A stretch of DNA of 64,000 nucleotides from NCBI RefSeq assembly GCF_029867415.1, contig NW_026705180.1, positions 1 through 64,000 on the forward strand, written 5' to 3'. The translations under genes were made by a program, and so were the position numbers. This DNA is from Vicia villosa. Lineage: Eukaryota; Streptophyta; Magnoliopsida; Fabales; Fabaceae. This document shows, in pieces, positions 24,347 to 36,653 of the stretch (position 1 is the first letter of the stretch; the number at the start of each line of letters is the position of its first letter). Under the pieces are notes generated by a model that saw only the letters and a list, made by a program, of their open reading frames with translations, made no database searches and was not told where the DNA came from.

Positions 24347-24720
24347 GTTTAAAAGTTTGTACCGAAAAATATATCAAGTTTGTACGGAAAAATAAAAGAC
24401 AATTTCTTTGTAGACCCCCTGTGGGGATAACCCCTGCTGAAAACCCCAAAATACCCCTGCTTCGGAGATGCATCTCCGAAGTATTTTTTTTCCAGATTTT
24501 TCCAGAATTCGGAGATGCATCTCCGAAAACACTCATTTTTGGGTGTTTTCGGATATGCATCTCCGAAAGCACTTATTTTCCAATTTAAACGTTGGCTTTA
24601 AAGTGTCAGACGTTTTTTCGGAGATTCATCTCCGAAAAAATTTGGGATATTGGTTAATTCGTAAATGCATATCCGAAATATCTCAATATTCTAAATTTGA
24701 CGTATCAAAGTTTATTAACA

Positions 24721-25110
24721 AATAAATTAAAACACAAACTAAAAAAAATAAAGATGATAAACCGTACAATAAATTAAAACACAAACTAAAAAAAATAAAG
24801 ATGATAAACCGTACATTCAACTAAAACCAAAAATTCATCGTAAAATAAAAAATATTAATATTCCAAATATGTCATTGGTAAATTAGTCGATCAATTAAAT
24901 GCTACTATATATATTAACACGCAAATTAAAACACCGACTAAATAAAATAAAGGTGATAAACCGTACATTCAACCAAAAATACATCGTAAAATAAAAGAAT
25001 ATTAATATTCCAAATTCATCATTGATAAATTAATCGATCAATTAAATGCTACTATATATATTAACACATAAATTAAAACACAAACTAAATAAAATAAAGG
25101 TAATAAACCG
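24721..25110. repeat. Direct repeats, 47-bp and 148-bp spacing
   Basis: The phrase ATTAAAACAC followed by AACTAAA-type sequence and GATAAACCGTACA recurs at about 24726, 24773, 24924 and 25072. The first pair is a 47-bp tandem copy and the last pair repeats a 148-bp unit that includes GTCGATCAATTAAATGCTAC. Confidence 0.7.
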
Positions 25111-25117
25111 TATATTC

Positions 25118-26666
<1,549 letters not shown>

Positions 26667-27180
26667 ATATATATATATATATATAAAATAAAATAATTAA
26701 TATTCCTTACTTTATTATATTAAATACATACTTTGATTAAAATAGTATACATTTAATTATATATTTTAATTAATATAATTAATTATATTATTAATACAAT
26801 TGATTCACCTTGATTTATGTTTTTTGTATCAGACAATTTTTCGAAAGTGCGTCTCCGAAATATTTCAAGTGGTGAATTCGGAAGTGAATTTCCGAAGACA
26901 CTCCTTTCCAAAAAAAAATGGTGTTTTCAGAAACGCATCTCCGAAAACACATTTTTTTTTCCTAAAAATAACGTATTTTCGAAAGTGCACCTCAGAAATT
27001 AATTTTTTTTAACAAAAAATAATTTCGAAGATACACTCCCGAAATATATGAACATTTTTAGAATTTCGCCGCAGATTTTCAAGAAGATTAGAAGATCCAT
27101 AGAAAAAATTGTCAAAATAAAATCACTTCTTAAATGTGAAATTAATACACGCGCATTTTTTATCTATAAACATGTCGCAT

Positions 27181-27545
27181 CCATTTTTTTTTGACTAAAA
27201 AGATATTCATTCATTCAAATTGAAAAATACATCGATCATTACAAATTCAAGATCGCTAAAAATGGAAAAAGGTGAATCTGCAAACAATCTTGCAACACCT
27301 AGGTTAATAGCATACAACGGCAAGCTGAAAGTGCCTACAAATATGACAAAATAAAAGTCACCAGAATATTCATACTTCTGGATCTGCAACATTGACGCCC
27401 AAGACTTCCTCAAATCTGCAATGATTTGAAGTAAATGTGTCAATCTGAACCAACAAACACCGTACTAAGACGGGAAAACCAACAAACACCGTACTAAGAC
27501 AGGAAAACTAACAAACACCGCACAAGACGATGAAAACTTAAAAAC
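27181..27545 (-). repeat. Possible retroposon 3' end with a short tandem repeat
   Basis: A T-run at about 27185-27193 followed by GACTAAAAAGATATTCATTC looks like the poly(A) end of a minus-strand retroposon. A 78-codon frame (27207-27443) has no recognised domain. At about 27450-27530 a roughly 30-bp phrase containing CAACAAACACCG occurs three times. Confidence 0.35.
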
Positions 27546-29199
27546 ACACAAAAGAAGAAGCAAATTTATATGGATAACCACTTATTTAAATAAAAAGAGA
27601 AAAAAACGGTGTTGAGGGAGGGGTGATTTCTTGCAACAACATCTTAGCCGAATCTAATTTTCTTTGAATACATGCATACGACTTCAATGCGTAACTTCAT
27701 TAATCTATTGTGTGGATAATATTCATAAATTACTTGTTTTTTTTTCTTCTTTCAATTGCGGGAATATTAAAGCATTTAAAAACAGGTAAAATTGAAGTCA
27801 TTTTTTTTTAGTCATTTCCTACATGGCAATGCTAATCAGTGGGACTCTCGTTAAGACTTATTAATTACATCATAAATTTATTAATAATCTTTAAAAAGGG
27901 AGTTTATTAAGAGAGTTATTTAAGAAAGTTTATAAATAAGTGTTATTTAAGAACAAAAGTTAAAATTTTCGAAACATATATTATTCAACTTTCCATTTCT
28001 ATTTTGTGTTTATAGCTTCTGCATATTTAATTTTTAACGCCTATGAATTTTTTAATTTCAAAAAACACTATCTTTTCTTTTTATATGTAGTTTAAATAAT
28101 ATATTATAGATAAAATGTTTTCTTTTTATTTTTTATTTATTTTATCAAAACATTTAAATATTAAAATTTATCTAAATTTTTATTTGAGTTTTTTAGTTAT
28201 TATTTTTTCTTGCAATATTTTACTGTTAATTTTTTATGAGTTTTTAATTTTTTTGTTTAGTTTATTTTATTTTTAATGAATCAAGTTATCATATTTAAAT
28301 GATAATAATATCGAAATAAAGATACAATATTTTAATTTCAAATTTCATTTAATTTTACATAAGAGAAAATAAATGAATAAGTTAATTTAAGTCAATTTAA
28401 TAATTAAATATATTTAATTACTACTATTTTTTTAAAGAATAAAAATGTAGTTAAAGCTTATTTAATGCTCCTTATCCAATGTTCCGGGGGCACTAGTTAA
28501 TTTTTTTAACCTAAAATATATATAAAATATATATAAAATATATGTATTCAATGCATTTGAAAATATAAATAATTAATTTTTCTAAAGAATGTTATGTTTA
28601 TTGAATGCATTCATCTAGAATAATTTCTTTATTTTGAAGGTTTAACCAGTGTCCCGGGACACTCGTTAGCATGACCCTTATTTATTTTATTTTATTTAAT
28701 GAAAACTAACTATCTCCCACTAACTTTTATTTTACTTTATTTATTATTTAATTTAATGAAAACTAACTATCTCCCACTAACTTTTATTTTACTCTATTTA
28801 TTATTTAATTTAATGAAAATTAACTATCTCCCACTAACTTTCCACTAATTCATTGTATTTATTTATTTATTTATTATTTATTAATTTTTAAAAAGTAGAA
28901 AATATTAAAGTGACAAATAATAATAAATAAATATAATAAAATGATTATTTAATTAATTAAAATAAAACAATTACTCATTAGTGGGGAAGTTATATTCCAT
29001 CCATTTTTTTTTCTAAACCTACCTATTTTCCATCACATATGAAATTAAGGTATTTTAATGAATTTGACATCAAAAATTAAAATATTTTAATAATTTTTAA
29101 TATTATTTTTTATTTTTATTTTTTAAAATAGAAATACTTTAATTGATTCAAAAAACAAATAACCTATCAACTACCAAATATCTAAAAGACTAGAAAGCG
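27546..29199. repeat. AT-rich stretch with a candidate TIR element and a 57-bp tandem repeat
   Basis: GCAATGCTAATCAGTG near 27830 and the inverse-like CACTCGTTAGCATGACC at 28660-28676 could be the ends of an 0.85-kb MITE. The right one contains the perfect palindrome GTGTCCCGGGACAC. A 57-bp unit with ACTATCTCCCACTAAC is repeated three times from about 28699 to 28869. No genes. Confidence 0.4.
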
Positions 29200-29229
29200 T
29201 AAAATTCATCAAACACCTAACATTAGGAT

Positions 29230-29830
29230 AGCAATATACTTCCTAAATTTCACATTATTCCACCTTTATAAACTATTAACTATTGTGTCTATATTTGTTT
29301 TTCCTATACTCTTCTTATCCACATTATTCCCAAAACTTTTGTCATTTCTATAAGACCATAACTCATAGATAGTCTTTGTGATGGCTAACTTGAATACGAC
29401 AACTTTGTTACTTTTACCTTTAGCTGTCTTGATTAACCATTCCAATTCATGTTTCCAATCACCTGATATATGTTTCATTTGTATCCAATAAAGAACCTCT
29501 AGCTAAACATGCCTCAAGGTGGGACAGACAAAAAATAAATGATCTGATGATTCTTCACCTGCACACAGACAACATTTTACATTATCAATCATGCCAAATC
29601 TATTGAGTCTACCCTTGATTGATAGTTTACCATGGCAAGCCATCCATAGTATGAAACATGCGCGGGGACGAGCCTTATTTTCATACATTAATGTTCTCCA
29701 CTCCACTCTTTGGTCGCATTTTAGGATAATATTATAGACATCTTTCATCCAGAACTTGAGTTTCATGATGATCTCATTCCAATTTTCCATATTCTTCACA
29801 TGAACTCTTTGGTTGAGGATGACTTTCACG
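29230..29830 (-). pseudogene. LINE 3' fragment (zf-RVT region)
   Basis: The frame 29503-29829 contains ARPRACFILWMACHGKLS, then CCLCAGEESSDHLFFVCP, which is the zinc-binding zf-RVT region that ends plant LINE ORF2 proteins. A stop or frame change near 29500 separates it from 29266-29478, which holds the terminal YELWSYRNDKSFG block. RT and endonuclease are absent, so this is a short 5'-truncated and decayed copy. Confidence 0.82.
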
Positions 29831-30294
29831 ATCCATGAATGTGTATTTTTGATCTCATTCTAATTTTTGTTTATTGTTTTTAATTAACATACTTTTATAA
29901 ATTTAACTAATTTAGTGTAATAACTTCAATTCTCCCACTATCAATTCTTTCTACATTATTTTTGGAAATTTCTTTACCCACCTCCCTACTTTCTTGGTCA
30001 CCTTTGGCGAAATCCCCAAAGTGCCCCCTGTTTCGGAAATGCATTTCCGAAGTCATTTATTTTATGAGAAAAATGGTGATTTCGGAAATGTACTTCCAAA
30101 AACATGTTTTTTTTATTTATAAAAAACACTGATTTCAGAAATGTACATCGGAAATATTTTTTTTCCAGAAAATAGGTGAATTCGGAAGTGCATCTCCGAA
30201 TTCACCCCCCCCCCCCTTTGAAGAATTTGGAAATGTACTTCCGAAATAAGGTCTGAGACAGAAGAAAAATGTGGGTGCACGAAGTGGCGCGATC

Positions 30295-30816
30295 TTAGAT
30301 ACCCGATACATATGATGCGGCTCGACGCGTCCAATGGCGGTCAGCTATGAAGTGGAAAAATGTCTCACATAGTCCAAATCTCGTCAAATCGACATACACC
30401 CGATCATACGCACTTGCTATTAGATGGACCATATCGGGGAATGACATCCACTTCAAAACCGGGGCGATACCGCTAAGTGATGGAACAAGTGAATCATGAA
30501 GTTTCTCAAAGTTTTCTTGATTTTCATAGAGTCGGGCGTAGATGTCCCGATGCGAAGTCAACTCCGAAATAAGTTCCCGTCGAATTAGAGTGTGATTTTC
30601 TTCTTCTTTTCCAAGCAAACCCGCAACGGCCCGATATCCACAGTCGTCGCCTCCAACATCAACTATGTTATCAATATATTTGTGCATAAAAAGCGAAATC
30701 TCATTAATGTAGATCATGGGAGATTTTTTTATCGGAGGTGTGCGAGGCGACTTCGAAATACGCGCTCCTTTGTTACCACTACACTTGGACTTTGGTGTCG
30801 GTGAATTCGGGAACAA
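30295..30816 (-). pseudogene. OTU-type cysteine protease domain, C-terminal part of the MULE protein
   Basis: OTU proteases cleave ubiquitin or ubiquitin-like chains. The frame has VDVGGDDCGYRAVAGLLG, the OTU catalytic Asp-Gly-x-x-Cys block with the nucleophile Cys followed by GYRAVA. A helical region (HTLIRRELISEL) and WMSFPDMVHLIASAYDRVYVDL follow. The final HF...RHW may provide the catalytic His, but I cannot be sure. It follows the transposase C-terminus after a Pro/Lys-rich linker and is shifted into another frame. Fusion of OTU domains to MULE transposases is known in plants. Whether the protease was active in this copy cannot be told. Confidence 0.75.
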
Positions 30817-32521
30817 TGCATCAACATGTTCAAAGTAGGAAGAGATGGTTTGGTTGATGTGTCTTCTTGGGTATTTTTCGGCTTTTTCGGAGCACCTTTC
30901 GCTTTAACCGGTTGAGATGGCGGTTTCAAATCGGTGGTCTCCGGAAATGCAATTTTTCGCAATTGTTCTTTTATGTGCATTTTCATTGTGTCATCCGCTT
31001 TAGCAAACTTATCCATTATCACTTCCAACTCGTCGGATATGGTGATTTTGGAATCATTTTCTTTCGGCGGGTCAAAATCATCAAAACGAAGCTTCTTCCA
31101 ATGGTCGATTACCTCATCCATGCATATCGGTGAATTCAACTTCATCTTTTTAAAAAGTATACAAGCACATGGAAGCCCGTATGTCTTTCTAATTGTGCAC
31201 CCGCATGTAGAACTATCCGGACCCGTTGTCGTCGCCCGCTTCGCTTCATGAAACATAAAATTCAATCCCGAACGGGATATGTTGTAAATCAATTGCGAGA
31301 ATAGATTTTGGTCCTTAAACCGGTGTTCCATAACCGTCTTGCTCCGACCGAAAGATGTTTGAATTTCATTGTGTTAATTTTCGAGCATTTGGTTCACGGT
31401 GTCCCATCCCCGACATAAATCTCCCTTGCTATCACCCAACCATCTCTTCAACACCGCATGTGCGGATTCAACTCGGTTAGTCGTAGTGCAACCAAGATGT
31501 CTTACTCGATCCGTCCAAGCACAAACTACTTTTTCCTTTACTTTGTCAAGGATAGTGGATTCGACATAATGACAAAAAGTCTTAATAGAAACGCACAAAG
31601 ACCTAAAGTGTACCAATTTCTCGGTATACAACTCTTCGGAGTGTGCATCCAAAATCTCCCTCCATGCGGCCATAATCCTATCCACCACAACACCGACTTT
31701 GATGACTTTACCGTTTTCATCCGGCCTATCTTTCGTGCCAACCGCGGGTTTGAGCTTACTTCTCACGTTGCATGTTATGTGATACCGGCAAAGTAATGCG
31801 ATCGATATCGGGAAGACGGTATCGACCGCATTCATCAAAGCATTGTCCCGGTCGGTAACAATGACACTTGGCATAACCTTTTGATCAACTAACAAAGACT
31901 TGCATATTCCCAAAGCCCATGTAAATTTATCTTCTTTTTCACATTCCAAAAAAGCAAATCCGACCGAAAATGTCTTGTCCGTCGAGGTCACACCGACAAT
32001 CTCTAGAAGCGGAAGTCTATACTTGTTGGTCTTGTACGTCGAATCCATCACAAAACGGTTGGAAATGTGTTAAACAATTTGATACTTTCGGGATGAGTCC
32101 AAAAAATGTCACGCACCGTAACTTTGTCCTCGGACGTTTGGAAGCTTGACACGTATTGGTTATCGTCTAATAGTTTCCAAATTTGTTGCGTTTCCGACCG
32201 AGGGCCCATTTTCAAGACTTTAAGATTGTGTCGTTCATTGTAAACTTGCTTGATATTTGAAACGCTATCCGGTTTTTTTCGCTTCAAATCGGCAAGTATG
32301 TTTCTCGGCACCACTTTGACTAAAGATAAATCCGAAATAACATTCTTCTCTTCACGGGACAAACGACACGCCGTTGGATGCCCGTGTAACTTGGCATCCA
32401 AGGCATGATTATGAATTCCACAAATGACGCTTAAACGCCACAAATCATCAACCCTCCGAGTCACGCGCAACTTAAACGGACACCCACACTTTCTCGATCC
32501 TGTGTCTTCGTGTTTTAACAC
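30729..32521 (-). pseudogene. FAR1/MuDR-type MULE transposase
   Basis: MULE transposases bind the element ends and cut and paste the DNA. The N-terminal frame (32048-32521) holds the FAR1-type zinc-binding domain (GSRKCGCPFKLR, then CGIHNHALD). The catalytic MULE frame (31374-32051) has MMDSTYKTNKYRLPLLEIVG with the first acidic residue and SVIVTDRDNALMNAVDTVFP with the second, followed by CRYHITCNV. The frame 30729-31331 has a SWIM-like zinc site (CGCTIRKTYGLPCACIL), in which the usual final His is Cys. A TAA interrupts the frame just after the MLEN sequence at about 31372. A frame change near 30850 separates the SWIM part from the OTU domain. Only the end of the N-terminal region is present. 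Confidence 0.87.
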
Positions 32522-32527
32522 GTAAAG

Positions 32528-34898
32528 TGTGAATCATTTTAGATTATTTAGTACAGTTTGTTACAAACATGTCCCATATGCTAAGAGAATGAAGCTGGAT
32601 GATAGAAGCGAAGTAATGTTGCTAATTGGGTACCACGGTACTGGTGCGTATAAGCTTTATTGTCCATTCACTAATTAGGTTGAAGTCAGCAGAGACGTCA
32701 TTGTGAAAGAGTAAGAAGTGTGGGATTGGAGCAAGTCTCAATCCAACTATGGTGCAATGTTAACATCTGAGTTAGCTTTTAAAGATACTTTGAATATGAA
32801 GGGAACTCTGACTCTAAAGATGTGTTAGAATCAGAATATGCTTATGATTCTAAAGGTGAATCTGATTCTGATACAAATTCTAATGAAGATCCAAAATCTG
32901 GTGCTCAAGACTCTGGGGGTCATGCTTATAAAGGTGAAGTTTTTGAAGGTGGTCCAAATTCTGAAGGAAGTCCATAAGGTGATATTGTTCCAGAACTAGA
33001 AAGAGATTCTGAACAAGTTCAAAGGCCACAAAGAGTCAGACAAATACCGAGGAGATTTTTAAAGTTTGACATGTTGCTAGATACTTAAGTAAACTATGAG
33101 GGAGAAGTCATTCAGTATGCCATGTTAGTAGACTCTAAACCAGTTAGTAGTGAAGAAGATTTCAAGAAGAAAGTGTGGGAAGAAGAAATTGAGGCTATAG
33201 AAAGAAACAATACTTGGGAGTTGACTGAGCTTCCAAAGTAGAAGAAAACCATCAGTGTCATATGGGTCTTCTAGATAAAGCTAAAACCAGATGGATAAAA
33301 TTGGAAGCACAAAGAAAAGTTAGTAGCAAGAAGATTTCTACAGAAACCTGGATTATAATATTTTTAATTGTTTGCATCTGTAGCTCGACATGAAATGATT
33401 AGATTGGTGATTGTTATAGCTGCTAATAGAAATTGGCCTGTGATGCATCTGGATGTGAAATATGCATTTCTAAGTGGTCCATTATAAGAATAGGTATAAG
33501 TGTCACAACCTCCTGAATTTTTGAAGAAGAACAAGGAAGGGACGTTGTACATGTTACATAAAGCGTTGTATGGGCTAAAACAAGCTCCTAGAGCTTGGAA
33601 TTTGAAAATTGATTCATTTTTCAAGCTTAAAGGATTTAGAAAGTGTGAGATGGAGTATAGCGTTTATGTTCAGTGTACTTCTGAAGGCAATATGATTCTA
33701 ATATGTATCTATGTTGATGATATATTGCTAATATGAAGTTGTTCAGATGAGATAGTCAAGTTCAAGAAGAGGCTGATGAATGAGTTTGAGATGACTGATT
33801 TGGGAAATATGGTATATTTTTTAAGGATGGAGATTTTGTACTATGAGAAAGGTATAATTTTTCATCAAATGAAGTATGAACTTGAGCTTCAGAAAAAATT
33901 TGAGCTGACAAATTGTAGGACTGCAATCACACCTGCTGAGATGAATCACAAGCTGGATTCTGATGTTGAGGGTGATGATGTAGATGCTAAAACTTTTAAA
34001 CAGTTAGTTGGCTATTGAGATATCTTTGTAACATCAGACTTGATATTTTCTATGCGGTTAGAATGGTGATTAGGTTTATGAACAAACCAAAGTGGTAACA
34101 TTACCAAGCTACTGTGAGGATACTGGGGTACATTAAAGGGTCTTTAAGGTATGAAGTTGACAGAAGAAGCACTTATGAATATTTTTTCAAGTATTTGGGA
34201 AGGCCCATTTCTTGGTGCTCCAAGAAGAAACACGTGGATGCGCTGTCAATTTGTGAAGTTGAATATATCGCAGGTGCTTTGTCTGGGTGTCAAGATGTTT
34301 GGCTGATGAATTTGTTTCAGAATCTGAAGATCAAGGTGAGCAAGCCCGTGAAGCTGATGATGAATAACAAATTTGCCATAAGCATTGCCAAGAACCTAAT
34401 GTTCCATGGGAGAAAGCAAGCAAATTGATACAAAGTTCCATTTTATGAGAAATCAAGTCTAGAATGGAGTGCTAGAAGTTGTACACTGTAGCACCTATAA
34501 GCAACTTGCAGATGTTCTAATAAAATTTGTCAAGACTGAACACTTTGTCCATTCGAGGGATGGAATTGGTGTTGAAGAGTTAAGTTAGCCAAATATGAAT
34601 CAAGAGATGGTGTTAAAAGTAATTCATATTCAGAAGCAATGTCTGACTCATAAGCAAAAACTTTTGAGGTTGTTGTTTCAAAAGTGTGTTTAGCTTCTGG
34701 GTTTGTTTAGTTTTATTAGTTGTGCCTACGTGAAAATTTAGTGTGTGTATTTAACAAGTTTGCAACTAGATTTTTCATAAGGTGAATTTACAAGAGTTTT
34801 TCACAATAAAGTTTCTCTTTCAAAAGTTGTTACAATCGTTTTCTCTATTTTCTCTTTCTCTCTTCTTTCATCTTCATCTTCAATCTTGTGCTCCAACA
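32528..34898 (+). pseudogene. Decayed Copia element: integrase tail, RT, RNase H and 3' LTR
   Basis: Weak integrase C-terminal similarity (KLDDRSE, GAYKLY, VWDWS) at about 32580-32740 is followed by RT. RT shows NNTWELTELP (33200), MHLDVKYAFLSGPL (33440), KALYGLKQAPRAWNLKIDS and CIYVDDILLI (33500-33736), then NEFEMTDLGNMVYFL (33776). RNase H shows ALSICEVEYIAGALSGC and an HGR block (34114-34428). Many stops and frame changes occur across the whole length. The 5' part and the 5' LTR are missing; the element joins the truncated MULE at 32521-32528. It differs from the Copia element at 9688-20315 in sequence and orientation, so it is an independent, older insertion. Confidence 0.88.
34611..34898 (+). 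repeat. 3' LTR of the decayed Copia element, about 288 bp
   Basis: It begins TGTTAAAAGT directly after the purine-rich CAAGAGATGG and ends GTGCTCCAACA, giving TG...CA termini. A pyrimidine-rich tract lies before the end. No second copy is in the window, so the boundaries rest on the terminal motifs and the position after RNase H. Confidence 0.65.
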
Positions 34899-35861
34899 AT
34901 TAAATCAAGTACATATTGCACTATCATTTAAAAATTAGTTAAACTTTGAACCAGAACTCAATTAGATCATTGGATCGGTCTAACTTTTAAAACATGCATT
35001 TTATAATAAAAGAAAATAGATAACAAATATAATATCACAACTTATCCTCTCTACTAAAATCGGAAGAATTACAACCTAGACTTAATGCTTCCTTTGAACA
35101 GAATAGCACTGCACGTCAACCAAATATTCCATAAAAAATCCAGCCAAATCACACTAATAATTTTCCTATCAATTTGTTCATGCACCATGCATATGAGTCA
35201 CTAAACAATAAAATATATAAAAATTTATAGTATTTTAATAAAGAATAAAAAATGTATTATTTCATTACTTCTCAATTTTTAAATTCTATCTCATAAAATT
35301 TTGTTTTCATAGTTGTAACTGACATCCATCGTCAACGTAAGCAAATCAACATGAAAACAAAATTTTCAATTTATAGTGACTATTCAAATTTCCGTTTTTA
35401 TCGATAAAGAAAAAATTAGTGGACACAACACTCATACCACACTTTTTTCAAATACAATGAAACATTGGTATTTTTTTTTATATTCTATCATCTATTAATT
35501 TCCTTTTTTAAATTTTTCTATGTTATTACTTCCTTTTTTAAAAGTTTTTCTATGCTAATAATTTTTTATGTTATTATTTTCCTTTTTAAATTTTTTTCTA
35601 TGTTAATAATTACCTTTTTAAAATTTTTTTCTATGTTATTATTTTCCTTTTTATAAATATTTTATCTTAATAATTTTTCTATCTTATCACTTTCTTTTTT
35701 AAAAAAATTTCTATGTTAGTTAAAATTGAAAATTAATATTCACTAATTGTATACAATGTACAGTTTGATTGAAATAGTATTTAAATTAAAATTATTAAAG
35801 TAAGTTGTCTTACAAAATATTTTATTAGATCTAATGTATTTTTTAGATTAATAGAGTGCGC
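34899..35861. other. AT-rich stretch with T-rich internal repeats
   Basis: At 35463-35710 a phrase of the type CCTTTTTAAA-TTTTTCTATGTTA recurs at roughly 30-40 bp spacing. The remainder shows nothing recognisable. The end of this stretch is the upstream region of the zinc-finger gene. Confidence 0.5.
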
Positions 35862-35868
35862 TATAAAT
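35862..35868 (+). promoter_or_regulatory. TATA box of the C2H2 gene
   Basis: TATAAAT lies 76 bp upstream of the ATG at 35938. An earlier in-frame ATG at 35878 would be only 16 bp from the TATA box, upstream of any likely transcription start, so 35938 is the better start. Confidence 0.5.
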
Positions 35869-35937
35869 TGATGATGCATGGCATACCGAAGTCACCGTAT
35901 CATTAAATTAGAGTCTCTTGTTATATGTCATTCATCT

Positions 35938-36653
35938 ATGGATTCCAAAAACCCATCATCATTATCTCCTCCTCCTTTACTAGAATCCAACATGAAAACT
36001 AGCCAGAACATACATACACACTCTTGCAATCTTTTATTGAAAGATTCTACATCATCAATAACTACTAACAATTATGGTAGTCATGCTCCTGGCATCAGAA
36101 AAGCAATGAAAATACTTGAAGCTCAGTTTTCTCATTTTAATGCATCATCATCTCCATCAGCTTATAACAACATTTACAACAATACTATGCGGATGCATTT
36201 TTTTTTTATTCTTATCATCCTAATCTCCTTGTTACAGGATCATCACAATCACACGAAGCACAATTCAATAAGATAGTTGTTGCTCCTGCAGATCGTGCTG
36301 CTTCTGTCAAGGTTCATTTTAAGAAGAAGAATATTGATGATGGTAGAATCCACAGCCTACCGCACAAGAAATACGGACCGTACACGTGTCCAAAGTGTTA
36401 CTTAGTGTTGGCTACTTCACAAAAATTTGCTTCTCATGTCACGTCAAATCACTACAAATTTGATAGTCCGGAAGAGAGAAAAAAGAGACGCATCTCTAAG
36501 ATCAGTAAGAAATCAGATCTCCAGATTCATAAGCAAACTACTTGTGTTCCAATTGTTCCATCTACTTATGAACCACATATTGCTTCTCTTGTTAATAATG
36601 GAGATCAAAATCAAACTCAATCTCCTTTGGCGCTTCCTCTCAACGGAGTTTAA
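35938..36653 (+). CDS. Single C2H2 zinc-finger protein, frame changes at a T10 run
   Basis: Likely a nuclear DNA-binding protein. The N-terminal part (MDSKNPSSLSPPPLLESN...) is Ser/Pro/Asn-rich and contains GIRKAMKILEAQFSHF. The C-terminal part contains one C2H2 finger, CPKCYLVLATSQKFASHVTSNH (CX2CX12HX4H), preceded by KKYGPYT and followed by a basic patch EERKKRR that could serve in DNA binding or nuclear import. The finger has ATSQKF where most plant C2H2 proteins have QALGGH. The two parts are in different frames. The switch is at or near a run of ten T (36198-36207). Either a one-base indel (mutation or assembly error) breaks the gene, or there is an intron ending at TTACAG (AG at 36236-36237), for which I find no convincing donor. 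The two codable parts flank the run closely, which favours the indel. Confidence 0.6.

Larger units (their letters stand above)
29972..32521 (-). mobile_element. Truncated MULE with transposase-OTU gene
   Basis: The left end (AATTTCTTTACCCACCTCCC at about 29974) and the palindrome array at 30030-30250 match the ends of the element at 23375-24346. The transposase gene reads away from this end on the minus strand. The far terminus is missing: at 32521 the sequence switches to an unrelated plus-strand Copia fragment, at a small inverted repeat CGTGTT-TT-AACACG (32509-32522). The transposase therefore lacks its extreme N-terminus and the element lacks one TIR. Confidence 0.75.

Noticed and set aside
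23443..24680. Regular palindromic repeats resembling a CRISPR or attachment-site array
   Set aside because: Spacing is irregular, spacers are not unique inserts, the repeats vary, and the context is a plant MULE-type element.
30200..30216. C-run as a functional motif
   Set aside because: A simple homopolymer within the palindrome cluster; likely slippage.
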